From positions 1 through 41,175 of the forward strand of contig NZ_JAIVFS010000072.1 in assembly GCF_020829645.1 (NCBI RefSeq): a stretch of 41,175 nt of DNA, read 5' to 3'. This document shows positions 1-9,192 of the stretch, in pieces. This DNA is from Nostoc mirabile CHAB5784. GTDB taxonomy: Bacteria; Cyanobacteriota; Cyanobacteriia; Cyanobacteriales; Nostocaceae. The notes under the pieces were generated by a model, which was not told the origin of the DNA, made no database searches, and was given only the letters and a program-made list of their open reading frames with translations. The position numbers were made by a program, and so were the translations under genes. Each line of letters begins with the position of its first letter. The first letter of the stretch is position 1.

Positions 1-2
1 CA

Positions 3-86
3 ACTGTGAGTCGTCCAGATGCGCCTGTATACACTTTTGCTTCCTTTGTTGTTGAGAATGGTCATCCAGGTGCCAAATTAGACTAG
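3..86 (+). CDS. C-terminal end of an unknown protein (5' part outside window)
   Basis: An open frame enters from the left edge and stops at TAG 84-86, giving 27 residues that end in VENGHPGAKLD. A strong palindrome that could act as terminator follows 8 bp later, which supports a real gene end. The family cannot be recognised from so short a tail. Confidence 0.45.
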   Translation, partial: TVSRPDAPVYTFASFVVENGHPGAKLD

Positions 87-94
87 TATTTAAG

Positions 95-128
95 TTTTTG
101 CGTATTCAAATATTTGAATACGCAAAAA
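95..128. terminator. Perfect 34-bp palindrome, probable bidirectional terminator
   Basis: Two 17-nt arms (TTTTTGCGTATTCAAAT and its reverse complement) abut with no spacer. The transcript would form a hairpin flanked by A and T runs on both strands. It lies directly after the stop of the leftmost gene. Confidence 0.6.
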
Positions 129-129
129 A

Positions 130-166
130 GTGCGATGGCGTACCCGCCCACCGTAGGTGATCGCAC
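130..166. repeat. Small dispersed repeat inside a HIP1-like site
   Basis: A 22-nt core (136-158 region, GGCGTACCCGCC...GTAGGT) is flanked by GAT on both sides, within an outer GTGC...CGCAC. Removing the core plus one GAT restores GTGCGATCGCAC, which contains HIP1. Related copies are at about 200-220, 1165-1195, 22155-22192 and, inverted, 39366-39400. Confidence 0.65.
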
Positions 167-351
167 TCCATTACTCCCTGATGAAGTAGCAGAGTGATCC
201 CGGCGTATCTGCCCACCGTAGGCTCACACCCCAGTTGAGACAAGCGATCGCTCTGGTTCCTCATTAACTTGCACTGCAAGACTCGTGGTTTATATGCATC
301 ACTCTTTTTCAGATGTAAGCTAAAAGCACAAAAGATATGAGTTAACATCCT

Positions 352-1164
352 ATGCACCAGCCCACAAGAGGCAATTACCAGGATTTTTCGCGGCAGCTTG
401 TTACTTTGGCTGCAATCTTTGGTGCTTTTGTTATCAACGTAGTATCGAACATTTTTCCGCTCAATGGACTCAGCATAGGGGAAATTTCCAATACTTTGTT
501 TAAAAATGTCCTGATTATCCCTGCCAATTACGCTTTTGCTATCTGGGGGCTGATTTACCTTGGGTTGTTTGCTTTTGGGGTATACCAAGCGTTGCCTTCT
601 CAACGAGATGAGCCTGATTTACGTAAGACAGGTTATCTATTGGTGATTGCCTGTGTTGCTCAAAGTATCTGGGTGTATCTGTTTTTGTCTCGGCTTTTTG
701 CTCTTTCTGTAATTGCAATGCTCTTGATTCTGTTGCCCCTGATTGGTGTTTATGTGCAGTTAGAAATTGGCAAATCGCGTGTACCTCGGCTGAAAAAATG
801 GTGTGTTCACTTTCCGATTAGCATTTATCTAGGCTGGATTAGCGTGGCGACTATTGTCAACGTAGCGTGTGCCTTGTATTTTCACGGGTGGAACGGTTGG
901 GGGATTTCTGCTGTAATCTGGACTCTGATCATGGTATCGATAGCAACAGCAGTTGCAGCATTTTTTGTCATCCAGCGTCGAGACATCGCTTATACAGGAG
1001 TAATACTCTGGGCATTGGTAGCGATGGCTGCGCCAACGTCTGCGACGAACGCACTCAAGCACTCTGATAATTCAATGCTCAGAAATGCCGCGTTGGTTTT
1101 GGCAATTGTCCTAGTTTTGACCGCTACGATTAACAGCTTACGCCCCCAACAAGAACATATTTAA
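352..1164 (+). CDS. TspO/MBR-related integral membrane protein
   Basis: 270 aa, strongly hydrophobic, with about seven predicted membrane segments. The segment around residues 60-80 (NYAFAIWGLIYLGLFAFGVYQ region), a WVYLFL stretch and an aromatic-rich middle resemble the long cyanobacterial branch of TspO/MBR-like proteins. TspO proteins bind porphyrins or other hydrophobic ligands in membranes; the ligand here is unknown. ATG 352 is chosen because the ATG just upstream (337) runs into a stop after two codons. It stands alone: the stop is followed at once by a dispersed repeat (1165-1195). The family call rests on motif resemblance only; other small multi-pass families are possible. Confidence 0.65.
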   Translation: MHQPTRGNYQDFSRQLVTLAAIFGAFVINVVSNIFPLNGLSIGEISNTLFKNVLIIPANYAFAIWGLIYLGLFAFGVYQALPSQRDEPDLRKTGYLLVIACVAQSIWVYLFLSRLFALSVIAMLLILLPLIGVYVQLEIGKSRVPRLKKWCVHFPISIYLGWISVATIVNVACALYFHGWNGWGISAVIWTLIMVSIATAVAAFFVIQRRDIAYTGVILWALVAMAAPTSATNALKHSDNSMLRNAALVLAIVLVLTATINSLRPQQEHI

Positions 1165-1270
1165 GTGCGATGGCGTACCCGCCTACCATCGCTCCAGGCA
1201 TATCTCACATTTCCTCGCTTATGTCTGGCAAGCGCTTTCGCGGAGCCTTCTCTAGGTGACGTACTCGACC
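1165..1270. repeat. Dispersed-repeat cluster downstream of the TspO-like gene
   Basis: 1165-1195 is a shortened copy of the GTGCGATGGCGTACCCGCC repeat. 1224-1263 is a relative of the CGTTCGCGTAGCGTCTC...GAGAAG repeats seen at 15250-15450, 23211-23296 and 28728-28770. No gene is apparent here. Confidence 0.5.
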
Positions 1271-1336
1271 AGGCGCAAGTTTATAAGATTTATCTGCTTC
1301 TAGCTTTACTGCGCCCGATTCACTTTCTAATTTTTT

Positions 1337-2013
1337 GTGTTGCGTCATGATGGTGCGTGCTGGGAGGAGTGGAAAACAGTTAATGAATTAGAGAAATTAG
1401 CACAAAAATATCCTGGGCGTTATCAAAAAACAGCATCCGGTCATTGGCGTTGCCCACCAGGAGAAGCACACGCATCACAATTTGGTCTAAAATACTGCGT
1501 TCGTACTGATGCCGAATTGAATCCCATTTTTACCCAGAACTTAATGTTTTTGTCAGATTACCTGGGATTTAAATCAAATTTGACAACAGATGTTACACAA
1601 TCAGTTCTGGCTTACCTGGTCGATGGGTACAACAGTTCCGTGAAGCAGAAGCGAGTTATGGTTGCGGTTATGTCGGGTTATTACCACGCACACATCAGCA
1701 AGGGAATCGCCAACCAAAATCGCCTACAGATTCAAGTGAATTATTAGATAAATTTATTAAAGAGCATTTTGAAACACCAAGACAAGCGACAGGCGCCCCT
1801 AAAAAGAAGCAGACTCGCAAGAAAACTACATCTACTCCTGATCTTGAAATTACTGAAACGCCACTTAGTAATTCCAGTACTGACGTTCAGACGATAACCC
1901 AGGACACGCAACAGCAAACAGATAAGAGTCACCAGAAAAAGTCAGGCACACGAGTTGGACAACGCAAACCCAAGCGAGACACTGTTGGGCATGAGTCACA
2001 GTCACCTACATAA
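1337..2013 (+). pseudogene. TnsB-like (Mu/Tn7-type) transposase remnant, frameshifted and internally deleted
   Basis: The first part (frame of 1337, to about 1620) reads VNELEKLAQKYPGRYQ...GLKYCVRTDAELNPIFTQN. The reading then continues in the frame of 1621 as RWVQQFREAEASYGCGYVGL, LLPRTHQQGNR and ELLDKFIKEHFETPRQ, stopping at TAA 2011. The GLLPR...GNR...FI.EHFETP pattern is like the N-terminal region of TnsB/TniA-type DDE transposases. A Lys/Thr/Ser-rich basic tail follows at once, and no DDE catalytic domain is present. The middle appears deleted so that the N-terminal part is joined to a C-terminal tail. The open frame has no convincing ribosome site. Inactive; family call moderate. Confidence 0.45.
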
Positions 2014-2014
2014 G

Positions 2015-2139
2015 AATGATAATCATTTGGGTGGGGGAAGAAGCTGCCTACGGCAGCTTCTTCCCATTCTGTTTATTTATTAATGAGACAGGGGTGAGCC
2101 TTGCTCACCCCTGTCTCCCCCAACTATACGATTATCATT
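2015..2139. repeat. 125-bp MITE-like element with two internal hairpins
   Basis: Outer imperfect inverted repeats start AATGATAATC at the left and end ATTATCATT at the right. Inside are a hairpin at 2035-2067 (GGGAAGAAGCTGCC arm) and a perfect 15-bp stem with 3-nt loop at 2085-2117 (GAGACAGGGGTGAGC arm). It begins 2 bp after the stop of the TnsB-like remnant. Confidence 0.55.
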
Positions 2140-2360
2140 ATTACAACTCACATCTCAAGTATGAAGCATATCTTGTCCTAATTACTTTTGAACTATTTCG
2201 TGACCGTTTGGCTAAATTATGGTTCAAATCACAAATACTCCCGTATAGGTTTAGGGATTAAAAGATTAAGCCAACTATTATTGTCTTTTTCTGTTTTGCC
2301 GTAAGGATTCAGGTCAGGAGGTATTGACAAGTGTGACATCTGAGGTGGAATATCACATTG

Positions 2361-2483
2361 ATGCAAAAAAACCTGCCTCTGAAACTAGACCGTGAAACCC
2401 TTATACAGTTGGCTTTGGAACAACTGGTGGAAATCATTGTCGAGCAGGCGATCGTTACGATTCAACAACAGCGAGAATTTTAG
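2361..2483 (+). pseudogene. N-terminal scrap of an IS66-like transposase
   Basis: ATG 2361 opens a 40-codon frame, with LPLKLDRETLIQLALEQLVE followed by IIVEQA. This resembles the extreme N-terminus of cyanobacterial IS66-family transposases (LD..TL..L..EQLVE.I..QA). The catalytic part is absent, and the reading after 2475 continues in another frame without recognisable motifs. Nonfunctional. Confidence 0.4.
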
Positions 2484-3630
2484 AATTAGAGCAAGTTAAG
2501 TCCTCGATTAGTGAATGGAGTGCAAAAGCAACAGGAGAAGCTGGTAAGCTTTTGCGATCGCTACGAGATAAATCTGAGGTTATAAACCCACACACTTATT
2601 GCATTGTTATAGATTTAGCATACCTGCATTTTGCCTTTTTTACACTAAGACACTGTGTATGACGTTGACCACTACTTTGACGCGGGTCTGGTAAGTCTGC
2701 AAATGCTTTGAAGATGGCTGGTTCAGACATTAGTCAAATTGCTGGCAAATAATCAACCTTTAATTATATCATTCAGCGTTACTTTTGAGAATGAAATAGC
2801 CCTGGCACAGACTGCTTTTTCAATTCTCGGACAAGTCTAAAGATGAAAGTCCCACTCTATGGAAAACCTACGAGATTGTGATTGTTATCTCCTGCCTTCC
2901 TGAATTTTTACCTAAATACCAATTAATAAACACTTTATTTTACTCAAACTTTACAAGAAATGAACGGATGCACGATTAGCATAAGTATGTAACTAATTAT
3001 CTGCGATCCAGGGTTCATGACAAAATCACTGATGCGGTTATTACTAAATTTATGGTGCTAAAGCGGTAAAAAAGCATTCATTATTAAATAGAAGATTTCT
3101 TCTGCATAAGGCAAAAGCGGCTTGAGAATTTCCCAAGCTGTCCATCCTGCTTGCCTATATTTTGCTCCTGCTCACTCAATACGGTTTGAGCAGGGGAAGC
3201 AGGGGGGAGAGAAGAATTACTGAACAATAACCCTCTTTCCTCAACGAAGAGGCAATTCTTGCTGGGGGAAATGACCTCTTCAAGAACTGCCGTGGAATGA
3301 AGGGGGCAATATGGGTCTGAATCCTCCACAACAGCGTGGCTCTCGTACCCTACGGGAAGCTAACGCAACAGGCGGGGTGGTCACGTAGCTCTGTCGTACC
3401 CCTACGGGGATCTTGCTACGCGCAGCCTCTGGTAGAGAAGTGTCGAATCCCCTTTCTGTTCTATCCCCTTTGCTAGAAAGCTCCCCTGCTTCTTTTTCAA
3501 GAGCCTCCCCTACCTGCCTCAACCAAGAAATTCCTTAACTCAACGGTATTGCCTGCTCACTAGTAAGGCAAGTCATTAAGCATGACAAATTTACAACACT
3601 AGCCTCGTAAAAGAAAAAAGAAGGAATTGT
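2484..3630. other. Gene-poor stretch with decayed repeats
   Basis: No convincing coding region on either strand. Short reading frames on the minus strand at 3084-3522 are Ser/Pro-rich and look like chance frames through repeat DNA. Repeat-type sequence (TACCCCTACGGGGATC and neighbours, about 3340-3430) matches the dispersed-repeat vocabulary seen elsewhere. A good ribosome-binding sequence (AAGAAGGA, about 3617-3624) at the end belongs to the next gene. Confidence 0.5.
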
Positions 3631-4494
3631 ATGAAACAATACATTAAATTTGTAATGCGTTTTTTGGCACTGGCTACTCCAGCGATCGCTACTTCGATAT
3701 TGGCAACCTCGCCGAGCCAAGCTGCTACCATTGCATATTCTGAGTCAAAATTCAACATAAACAACTTTAGTAGCAGCCCTTTAAGTGTTAAGACTCTGAC
3801 TGATACTGTGACTGAAACAATTAGCACAGGTGGTCAAGTAAGTGCTGATGCTAAAGCTGAGGCTAAGTTTAATGTCGATGTAAACAACTCTGCCTCCAAT
3901 TGGTCCTTCAGCCAAGCTGAAGGTCAGGGTTATGGCTATACAGGGTCGGCGGAAAGCTTGGCTGGGATTATCGGTTATGACTTTACAGTAGACAAAGACA
4001 AAGAGTTTTCTTTTGATTTCAGTGGCTTCTTTAAGCTTCAAACATCCATTGATGATGCATTAACTGAAAGTGCAAATGCTTATGGATTGTTTTCATATCA
4101 GTTATACGACAGGGATAGTAATGAGCTTTTGGACTCTTTCAATATTTATGGAAATTTATCAACTCTAGGTAACAATGATGCTTTTGCATTTGAACCGAGT
4201 GATAACATAACTTTTGATTTAGGTCAGCCTTCTATTGATAAATCTTTTGGCGGAAAACAGGAATATGCTTCGACTAGCTTTAAGGGTAAATATTCCCGTA
4301 CTTTCGAGCAGTCAACTCGTTTAACCTTAGTAGAATCTAAAAGTAATCAGGTGAACGTCTATACTGTCCCAGAACCCTCAACAATTCTAGGTTCACTGTT
4401 TAGTTGCACTATGCTTGGTGCTGCCTCGATACGCAAGCTTAAAAAAGCTTCTTCGGCTGCGTTGTTGGTTAATAAGGATTTAACTGGAGTTTAG
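3631..4494 (+). CDS. PEP-CTERM sorting-domain secreted protein
   Basis: 287 aa. Residues 1-32 form a signal peptide (basic start, hydrophobic core, likely cleavage after SQAA). The mature part is polar, rich in Ser, Asp, Phe and Asn, and probably beta-rich. Near residue 247 is VPEPSTILG, followed by a hydrophobic stretch and then basic IRKLKK, which is the PEP-CTERM anchor recognised by exosortase. A further 17 residues after the basic cluster are unusual, since this domain normally ends the protein. AAGAAGGA 7 nt upstream supports ATG 3631. Such proteins are exported and linked to envelope or extracellular matrix; substrate and partner are unknown. No exosortase gene is in this window. A hairpin follows the gene. 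Confidence 0.8.
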   Translation: MKQYIKFVMRFLALATPAIATSILATSPSQAATIAYSESKFNINNFSSSPLSVKTLTDTVTETISTGGQVSADAKAEAKFNVDVNNSASNWSFSQAEGQGYGYTGSAESLAGIIGYDFTVDKDKEFSFDFSGFFKLQTSIDDALTESANAYGLFSYQLYDRDSNELLDSFNIYGNLSTLGNNDAFAFEPSDNITFDLGQPSIDKSFGGKQEYASTSFKGKYSRTFEQSTRLTLVESKSNQVNVYTVPEPSTILGSLFSCTMLGAASIRKLKKASSAALLVNKDLTGV

Positions 4495-4520
4495 TACATT
4501 TGCACCGGGGGAAGCAGTAA

Positions 4521-4541
4521 GGGCACAGCAATGCTGTGCCC
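4521..4541. terminator. Hairpin downstream of the PEP-CTERM gene
   Basis: GGGCACAGC and its complement are separated by AAT. There is no clear T run, so it may be a dispersed repeat rather than an intrinsic terminator. The rest of 4495-4770 shows no gene. Confidence 0.35.
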
Positions 4542-4770
4542 CTACGATAAATGTGGTTCAAATATATGAAAACTGCTGTAAGTTTTAGCGATCGTTGAAA
4601 ATAATTTTTTTGTTTTCACGCACCACGTATTCTGGTTAGCCCCCATAAAGAATTGGTAAGCTGTTACGTATACAACTTGCATTATCAGGGCGCTCATGTT
4701 GCCCACCCCACAATCATATTGAAAAAAATATTAGTGCAAATTGAAGGCGCAACAGCTTATCAGACATCCT

Positions 4771-5889
4771 CTAACTTAATTGATTGCGAAACTTGCTAAG
4801 ACTAATAGTTAATAACACAACAGCAATACTAAGCAATGCCAGAATATGCATCCATAACACTTCTAAACCAACCCCTTTAAGTAAAATGCCTCGAACAATG
4901 GCAATGTAATGACGTAAGGGATTCAGCAGAGATAGGACTTGAAAAAAGGGGGGCATGGCTTCGATAGGGGCAAGCACCCCAGAAGTCTGCAATATCGGCA
5001 TATTGACGAAAAATGACATCAGTACCACCTGTTGTTGCGAGCTTGAAAACATCGCCAACATAAGACCTATACTGATCCCAACAAGCAGATATATAATTGA
5101 CAGCCCAAAAAATAGTAGAAAATTTCCACGCAACGGCAAACCAAAGACCAATTGTCCTAAAGTCAAAGCTAGCAGAATATCTCCCATGAGCAAAAACGCT
5201 AAGGGCAAAATTTTGGCAAGCAAAATTTCCCAGTTTGCGGCTGGTGTCATAAGTAATTGCTCCAAAGTTCCGCTATCTTTCTCTCGCACAACAGCGACTG
5301 ATGAAACTAGTGTTCCAACAAGCGTTAACACTAGACCCATGACTCCCGGCACAAAATACCAGCTACTTATTAGCCCTGGATTATACAAAAACACCACTTG
5401 GAGTGATACTGGAGGATTCAGCTGGGTTTGCCCAAAGTTACGATTATAATTTTGAATAATCTGAGTCATGTAGCCACTGGCAATGCCTGCTGCGTTTGCA
5501 TCCACTCCATCAATGAATATTTGAATCTCAGCTTCTTTTTTTGCCAGCTTTCTGGGGAATTCTGGTGGAATGAGCACCCCCACATTCAGTTTGCCTTCTT
5601 CTACTTGACGGCTTAAATCTTTCTCAGTTGTTGGTACAGATTCTATGCTAAAAATGCCATTAGAGGTCATTGCCTGAACCAGTTCTCGACTAGCACCTAC
5701 ATTCGCATAATCAATAACACCCAATTTCAAATTATGTACATCAGGATTAAGTGCAAATCCATAAAGTAATAATTGCATCGTTGGTGGCACAATCAGCAGA
5801 ATAATTAACTGCTTATCTCGCAAAATTTGATTGATTTCTTTGCGAAGTAATGCCCAAAATGAACTATTAAATAGTCGTGAAAAAAACAT
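4771..5889 (-). CDS. ABC-2 type permease, YbhR/YhhJ-like (last gene of the efflux operon)
   Basis: 372 aa. Typical ABC-2 export permease layout: a cytoplasmic N-terminal helix (LLRKEINQILRDKQ), a first membrane helix near residues 28-48, a large extracytoplasmic domain (about 50-180), then five membrane helices including VVREKDSGTLEQLLMTP between helices 2 and 3. This VREKE.GTlEQL motif is characteristic of the YhhJ/YbhS/YbhR family. With the second permease it would form the channel energised by the tandem ATPase at 7177-9186. It lies 156 bp downstream of the other permease in the same direction. The substrate cannot be read from sequence; family members export drugs, bile salts or lipophilic compounds. 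Confidence 0.85.
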   Translation of the reverse strand: MFFSRLFNSSFWALLRKEINQILRDKQLIILLIVPPTMQLLLYGFALNPDVHNLKLGVIDYANVGASRELVQAMTSNGIFSIESVPTTEKDLSRQVEEGKLNVGVLIPPEFPRKLAKKEAEIQIFIDGVDANAAGIASGYMTQIIQNYNRNFGQTQLNPPVSLQVVFLYNPGLISSWYFVPGVMGLVLTLVGTLVSSVAVVREKDSGTLEQLLMTPAANWEILLAKILPLAFLLMGDILLALTLGQLVFGLPLRGNFLLFFGLSIIYLLVGISIGLMLAMFSSSQQQVVLMSFFVNMPILQTSGVLAPIEAMPPFFQVLSLLNPLRHYIAIVRGILLKGVGLEVLWMHILALLSIAVVLLTISLSKFRNQLS

Positions 5890-6045
5890 ATTGGTTAGTA
5901 GTTAGAGGTTGGAGGGTAGTAAGCTTTAGGTTATATAATTTGTGTGTGCAATGCCTTTAATGTAAGGAATCTACGCTACAAAGAGTGCAACTTTTAGGCG
6001 CAACAGCTTAAAATAATTAGGAATCAATAATTAGCAAGTAACAGT

Positions 6046-7152
6046 TTAATAAGGCAATTGCATCCTACCTAAAGCACGACGCGTTATATTAAAAAACACC
6101 AATCCAAAAACAATCAGCATGACTATATCAAACCAAACTCCTGCCCATCCGGTACCCCTGACAAATGCATCACGAGTGATATCTATAAAATAGCGGGCGG
6201 GAACTATGTTAGGCATAAGTGATATGGGAAAGGGAATGTTGCTAATAGGATAAATAAAACCAGACAGTAATAGAGAGGTAACAAAACCGATCACAGAGAC
6301 ACTTTGTACAGCAGCATTTTGGTTACTGCTTCGTACCCCAAATAGCAAACCAAACAAAACACTGTCTGTGAGAAAGAGGAGGGTTCCTATTAACAAGGTG
6401 ATAGAATCGCCTACTAAGCGAACCTGGAAAATTAGCGACCCTAGCCCCATCACTATGAATGCTTGAAGGATAGCTATCAGCAGGTAAGCCAGTCCTTTAC
6501 CAAGTAACAGTTCAGTTGCACTTATACTAGAAGCGTAAAGTTGTAATATGGTGCCTTTTTCCTTTTCTCTCACCATTGAGATCGCTGTCAGTAAAGACGG
6601 AAAAATCCACAAAACCACAGCGTAGACTCCCGGTACAATATACAAGGACTCTAACCGACCGGGGTTAAACCATAAACGAATTCGAGGTGTGACGCTGCTA
6701 TTAAATGTCATAAGTCCTTGCTCTTGCATAAAAAAATTCGTCACTCTCTGAATGCTGTTTTTTATGACACGAGCATTATTGACATCCGTAGCATCAATCA
6801 ACACTTGCATCGTAGCATTTCTACCAGCTTGCACATCTCGGCTGAATTGAGGAGGGATAATGACTGCTGCCTTAGCAATGCCACGGTCGATGGCATCCCG
6901 CACCGGGTCGTTTCCCGACCATTGGGTGGGCATAAACTGATTGGTGGCGTATAGTCGCTCAATATAGCTACTGCTAATGTTTGTACGGTTAAAATCTTGT
7001 ACGATTAACGGAATATTTTTACTTTCTAAGCGAATTGCAAACCCAAAAATTAGTAACGTCATAAATGGCAGTAGAAATGCCAACCCTAATGTCAGGCGAT
7101 CGCGCTGAAACTGTACTAGTTCTTTGGTAAACTGAGCAAAAATCCGTTTCAT
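6046..7152 (-). CDS. ABC-2 type permease, YbhS-like
   Basis: 368 aa, same architecture as its neighbour: N-terminal KELVQFQRDRLTL, a first membrane helix with LTLGLAFLLPFMTLLIFGFA, an extracytoplasmic domain at about 50-180, the MVREKEKGTILQLYAS motif, then five helices. It starts 24 bp after the ATPase stop, so the two are almost certainly cotranscribed. The two permeases are only distantly similar in the middle, which points to a heterodimeric channel. Role: membrane part of a tripartite-type exporter with the adaptor at 9193-10560. Confidence 0.85.
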   Translation of the reverse strand: MKRIFAQFTKELVQFQRDRLTLGLAFLLPFMTLLIFGFAIRLESKNIPLIVQDFNRTNISSSYIERLYATNQFMPTQWSGNDPVRDAIDRGIAKAAVIIPPQFSRDVQAGRNATMQVLIDATDVNNARVIKNSIQRVTNFFMQEQGLMTFNSSVTPRIRLWFNPGRLESLYIVPGVYAVVLWIFPSLLTAISMVREKEKGTILQLYASSISATELLLGKGLAYLLIAILQAFIVMGLGSLIFQVRLVGDSITLLIGTLLFLTDSVLFGLLFGVRSSNQNAAVQSVSVIGFVTSLLLSGFIYPISNIPFPISLMPNIVPARYFIDITRDAFVRGTGWAGVWFDIVMLIVFGLVFFNITRRALGRMQLPY

Positions 7153-7176
7153 AAATATAAAAAAATATAAAAAATT

Positions 7177-9186
7177 CTAGTTTTGCGCTCGTTGTACTAT
7201 ACCGATGAAAGCGTCTTCTAGGGAGAAAGAAATGGGGCGGACACGGTAAATGGTGATTTTAGCAGATTCTATCAGCTTTAAGAGTCGAGGAAGTTCTTGA
7301 TCGGGATCGTCAAGGACAACGTGTAAGCTATCGGCAAAGATGGAGACACGCCAAGGCTCAAGGTATTGTTTGAGTAAATCGGCAGCAGCTTGGTTTTGGT
7401 TGACGATAACCTCCATAAGTTGTCCGGGTTGACTGGCTTTAATCGAACTAGGAGAACCCGATATGACGGTTTCTCCCGCAACCATAAAACTCATGCGATT
7501 ACACTGTTCAGCCTCTTCAAGGTAGTGCGTAGTCACCAAAATAGCTGTCCCGTTGCGGGCAAAGTCATTAATCAGCTTCCAAAACTGGCGGCGTGCAAGC
7601 GGATCGACCCCTGATGTTGGCTCATCAAGGAATAGAATATCTGGTTCGTGCATTACCGAAGCACCAAAAGCAACTCGCTGCTTCCAACCACCCGGTAGCT
7701 GCCCGGTAAGCATCTTTTCCTGCCCCTCTAAGCCACAGATGGCAATCACCCAATCAATTTTCTCTTGGCGTAGCTTGCGAGGTACACCATAAACACCGCA
7801 ATAAAACTCCAGATTTTCCAAAATTGTTAGGTCATCGTAAAGGGTGAATTTCTGGCTCATGTAGCCAATACGCCGCCGCAATTCAGCACTACGGAGGTTG
7901 CTTGTTTCGCCTCCAAGAGAAATGACACCACCACTGGCTTTAAGCAATCCACACAACATTTTGATTGTGGTGGTTTTCCCAGATCCATTCGCACCTAAGA
8001 GTCCGAATATTTCGCCGTAGCGCACCTCAAGGTTGACGCTTTTGACTGCTTGAAAATTGCCAAAAAAGCGGTTGAGGTTGTGAGCATATATGGCAATGGA
8101 TGAGGAACTAGAGTTAATTTCTCTATCGCCTTCTGTTACGGTTAAGCTATAGTTCTCCACTTTCCATTGCTTGTTTGTTGCCTTGGCTCTCGGAAATGGA
8201 AAAAATTGTGTTGCTAACCCCTGTTGCCGTAAATGGGTAACGAAGACGTTTTCTAATGTGGGGCTACTACACTCAATACTAAAGGATGATAATTGTTGCT
8301 GTTGCAGCAGATGATGCACCTGTGTATGACCTAAAGTCATATCCTTGACAAGGACATCAAGGCGATCGCCAAATGTTTGCACATCTACAATGTTTGCTTG
8401 TGCAGTCTGTAATAAGACTTGTTCGCTTAATTGCAGATTTGACGTATGAACTTCTAGGCGATGTAAAGCTAAACTGGAGCGTAAAGAAGCAGGAGTACCA
8501 ATTTTTTGAATTTGACCTTCATACATCAAAGCTACACGATGGCAGCGTTCTGCTTCATCTAAGTAAGGTGTAGCAACGACAATAGTCATACCTTCCGCCG
8601 ATAGTTGCGCTAGCACATCCCAGAACTCTCGCCGTGAAACCGGGTCAACACCTGTGGTGGGTTCATCCAGTAACAAGACTTGGGGCTGTGAAATTAAAAC
8701 ACAGCAAAGTGCTAGTTTTTGTTTCATACCGCCTGAGAGTTTTCCAGCCTGCCTCTCGGCAAACTGCTCCAAGTTCATCAAGCGTAGCAAGCGATCGCGA
8801 CGTGTCCAAAACAAATCATCCGGCACTTGCCGCAAGCCTGCTGCATAACGTAAATTTTCATTAATGTTGAGATCCAAGTACAGAGAAAACTGCTGCGTCA
8901 AATACCCCGTTATTGAGCGAGCATCCCGTGCAAGCTGACCAAATACCTGCACTTCTCCGGCTGTGGGTTCCATCACGCCACCTAGAATATGAAAGGTTGT
9001 GGTTTTCCCTGCACCATCAGGGCCAATCAGCCCAAACATCTCACCCTGTTGCACTGTCAAATCAATCCCCCGCACTGCGGCTAAACGACCATAGTGCTTG
9101 TGCAAGCCTCGAATGTAGATGCTTTCAGTTGAAAGACTTACGGCTTGGGGTAAAATTTGAGTGCCACTTGTGACTGTGTGATCCAT
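7177..9186 (-). CDS. Tandem ABC transporter ATPase, YbhF-like
   Basis: 669 aa with two fused nucleotide-binding domains. NBD1 has Walker A GPDGAGKT (55-62), signature LSGGM (150-154) and Walker B VLLLDEPTTGVDP (from 170). NBD2 has Walker A GANGSGKT (398-405), signature-like LPGGW (497-501) and ILFLDEPTSGVDP. The halves differ: NBD1 has TPYLDEAE where the switch histidine is expected, whereas NBD2 keeps TTHYLEEAE; NBD2 has Pro instead of Ser in its signature. This suggests one canonical and one degenerate ATP site. It lies 6 bp after the adaptor gene and 24 bp before the YbhS-like permease. Drives export through the ABC-2 pair. Confidence 0.9.
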   Translation of the reverse strand: MDHTVTSGTQILPQAVSLSTESIYIRGLHKHYGRLAAVRGIDLTVQQGEMFGLIGPDGAGKTTTFHILGGVMEPTAGEVQVFGQLARDARSITGYLTQQFSLYLDLNINENLRYAAGLRQVPDDLFWTRRDRLLRLMNLEQFAERQAGKLSGGMKQKLALCCVLISQPQVLLLDEPTTGVDPVSRREFWDVLAQLSAEGMTIVVATPYLDEAERCHRVALMYEGQIQKIGTPASLRSSLALHRLEVHTSNLQLSEQVLLQTAQANIVDVQTFGDRLDVLVKDMTLGHTQVHHLLQQQQLSSFSIECSSPTLENVFVTHLRQQGLATQFFPFPRAKATNKQWKVENYSLTVTEGDREINSSSSSIAIYAHNLNRFFGNFQAVKSVNLEVRYGEIFGLLGANGSGKTTTIKMLCGLLKASGGVISLGGETSNLRSAELRRRIGYMSQKFTLYDDLTILENLEFYCGVYGVPRKLRQEKIDWVIAICGLEGQEKMLTGQLPGGWKQRVAFGASVMHEPDILFLDEPTSGVDPLARRQFWKLINDFARNGTAILVTTHYLEEAEQCNRMSFMVAGETVISGSPSSIKASQPGQLMEVIVNQNQAAADLLKQYLEPWRVSIFADSLHVVLDDPDQELPRLLKLIESAKITIYRVRPISFSLEDAFIGIVQRAQN

Positions 9187-9192
9187 TGCCTA

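Noticed and set aside
106..603. Minus-strand 165-codon open frame
   Set aside because: It runs through the palindrome and dispersed repeats and overlaps the TspO-like gene on the other strand; no domain or ribosome site.
1337..2013. CRISPR-associated transposon
   Set aside because: Only a broken TnsB-like fragment is present; no CRISPR repeats, Cas12k, TnsC or TniQ in the window.
3084..3522. Two minus-strand frames of about 80 codons
   Set aside because: Low-complexity Ser/Pro/Arg reading across repeat DNA, no start signal or domain.
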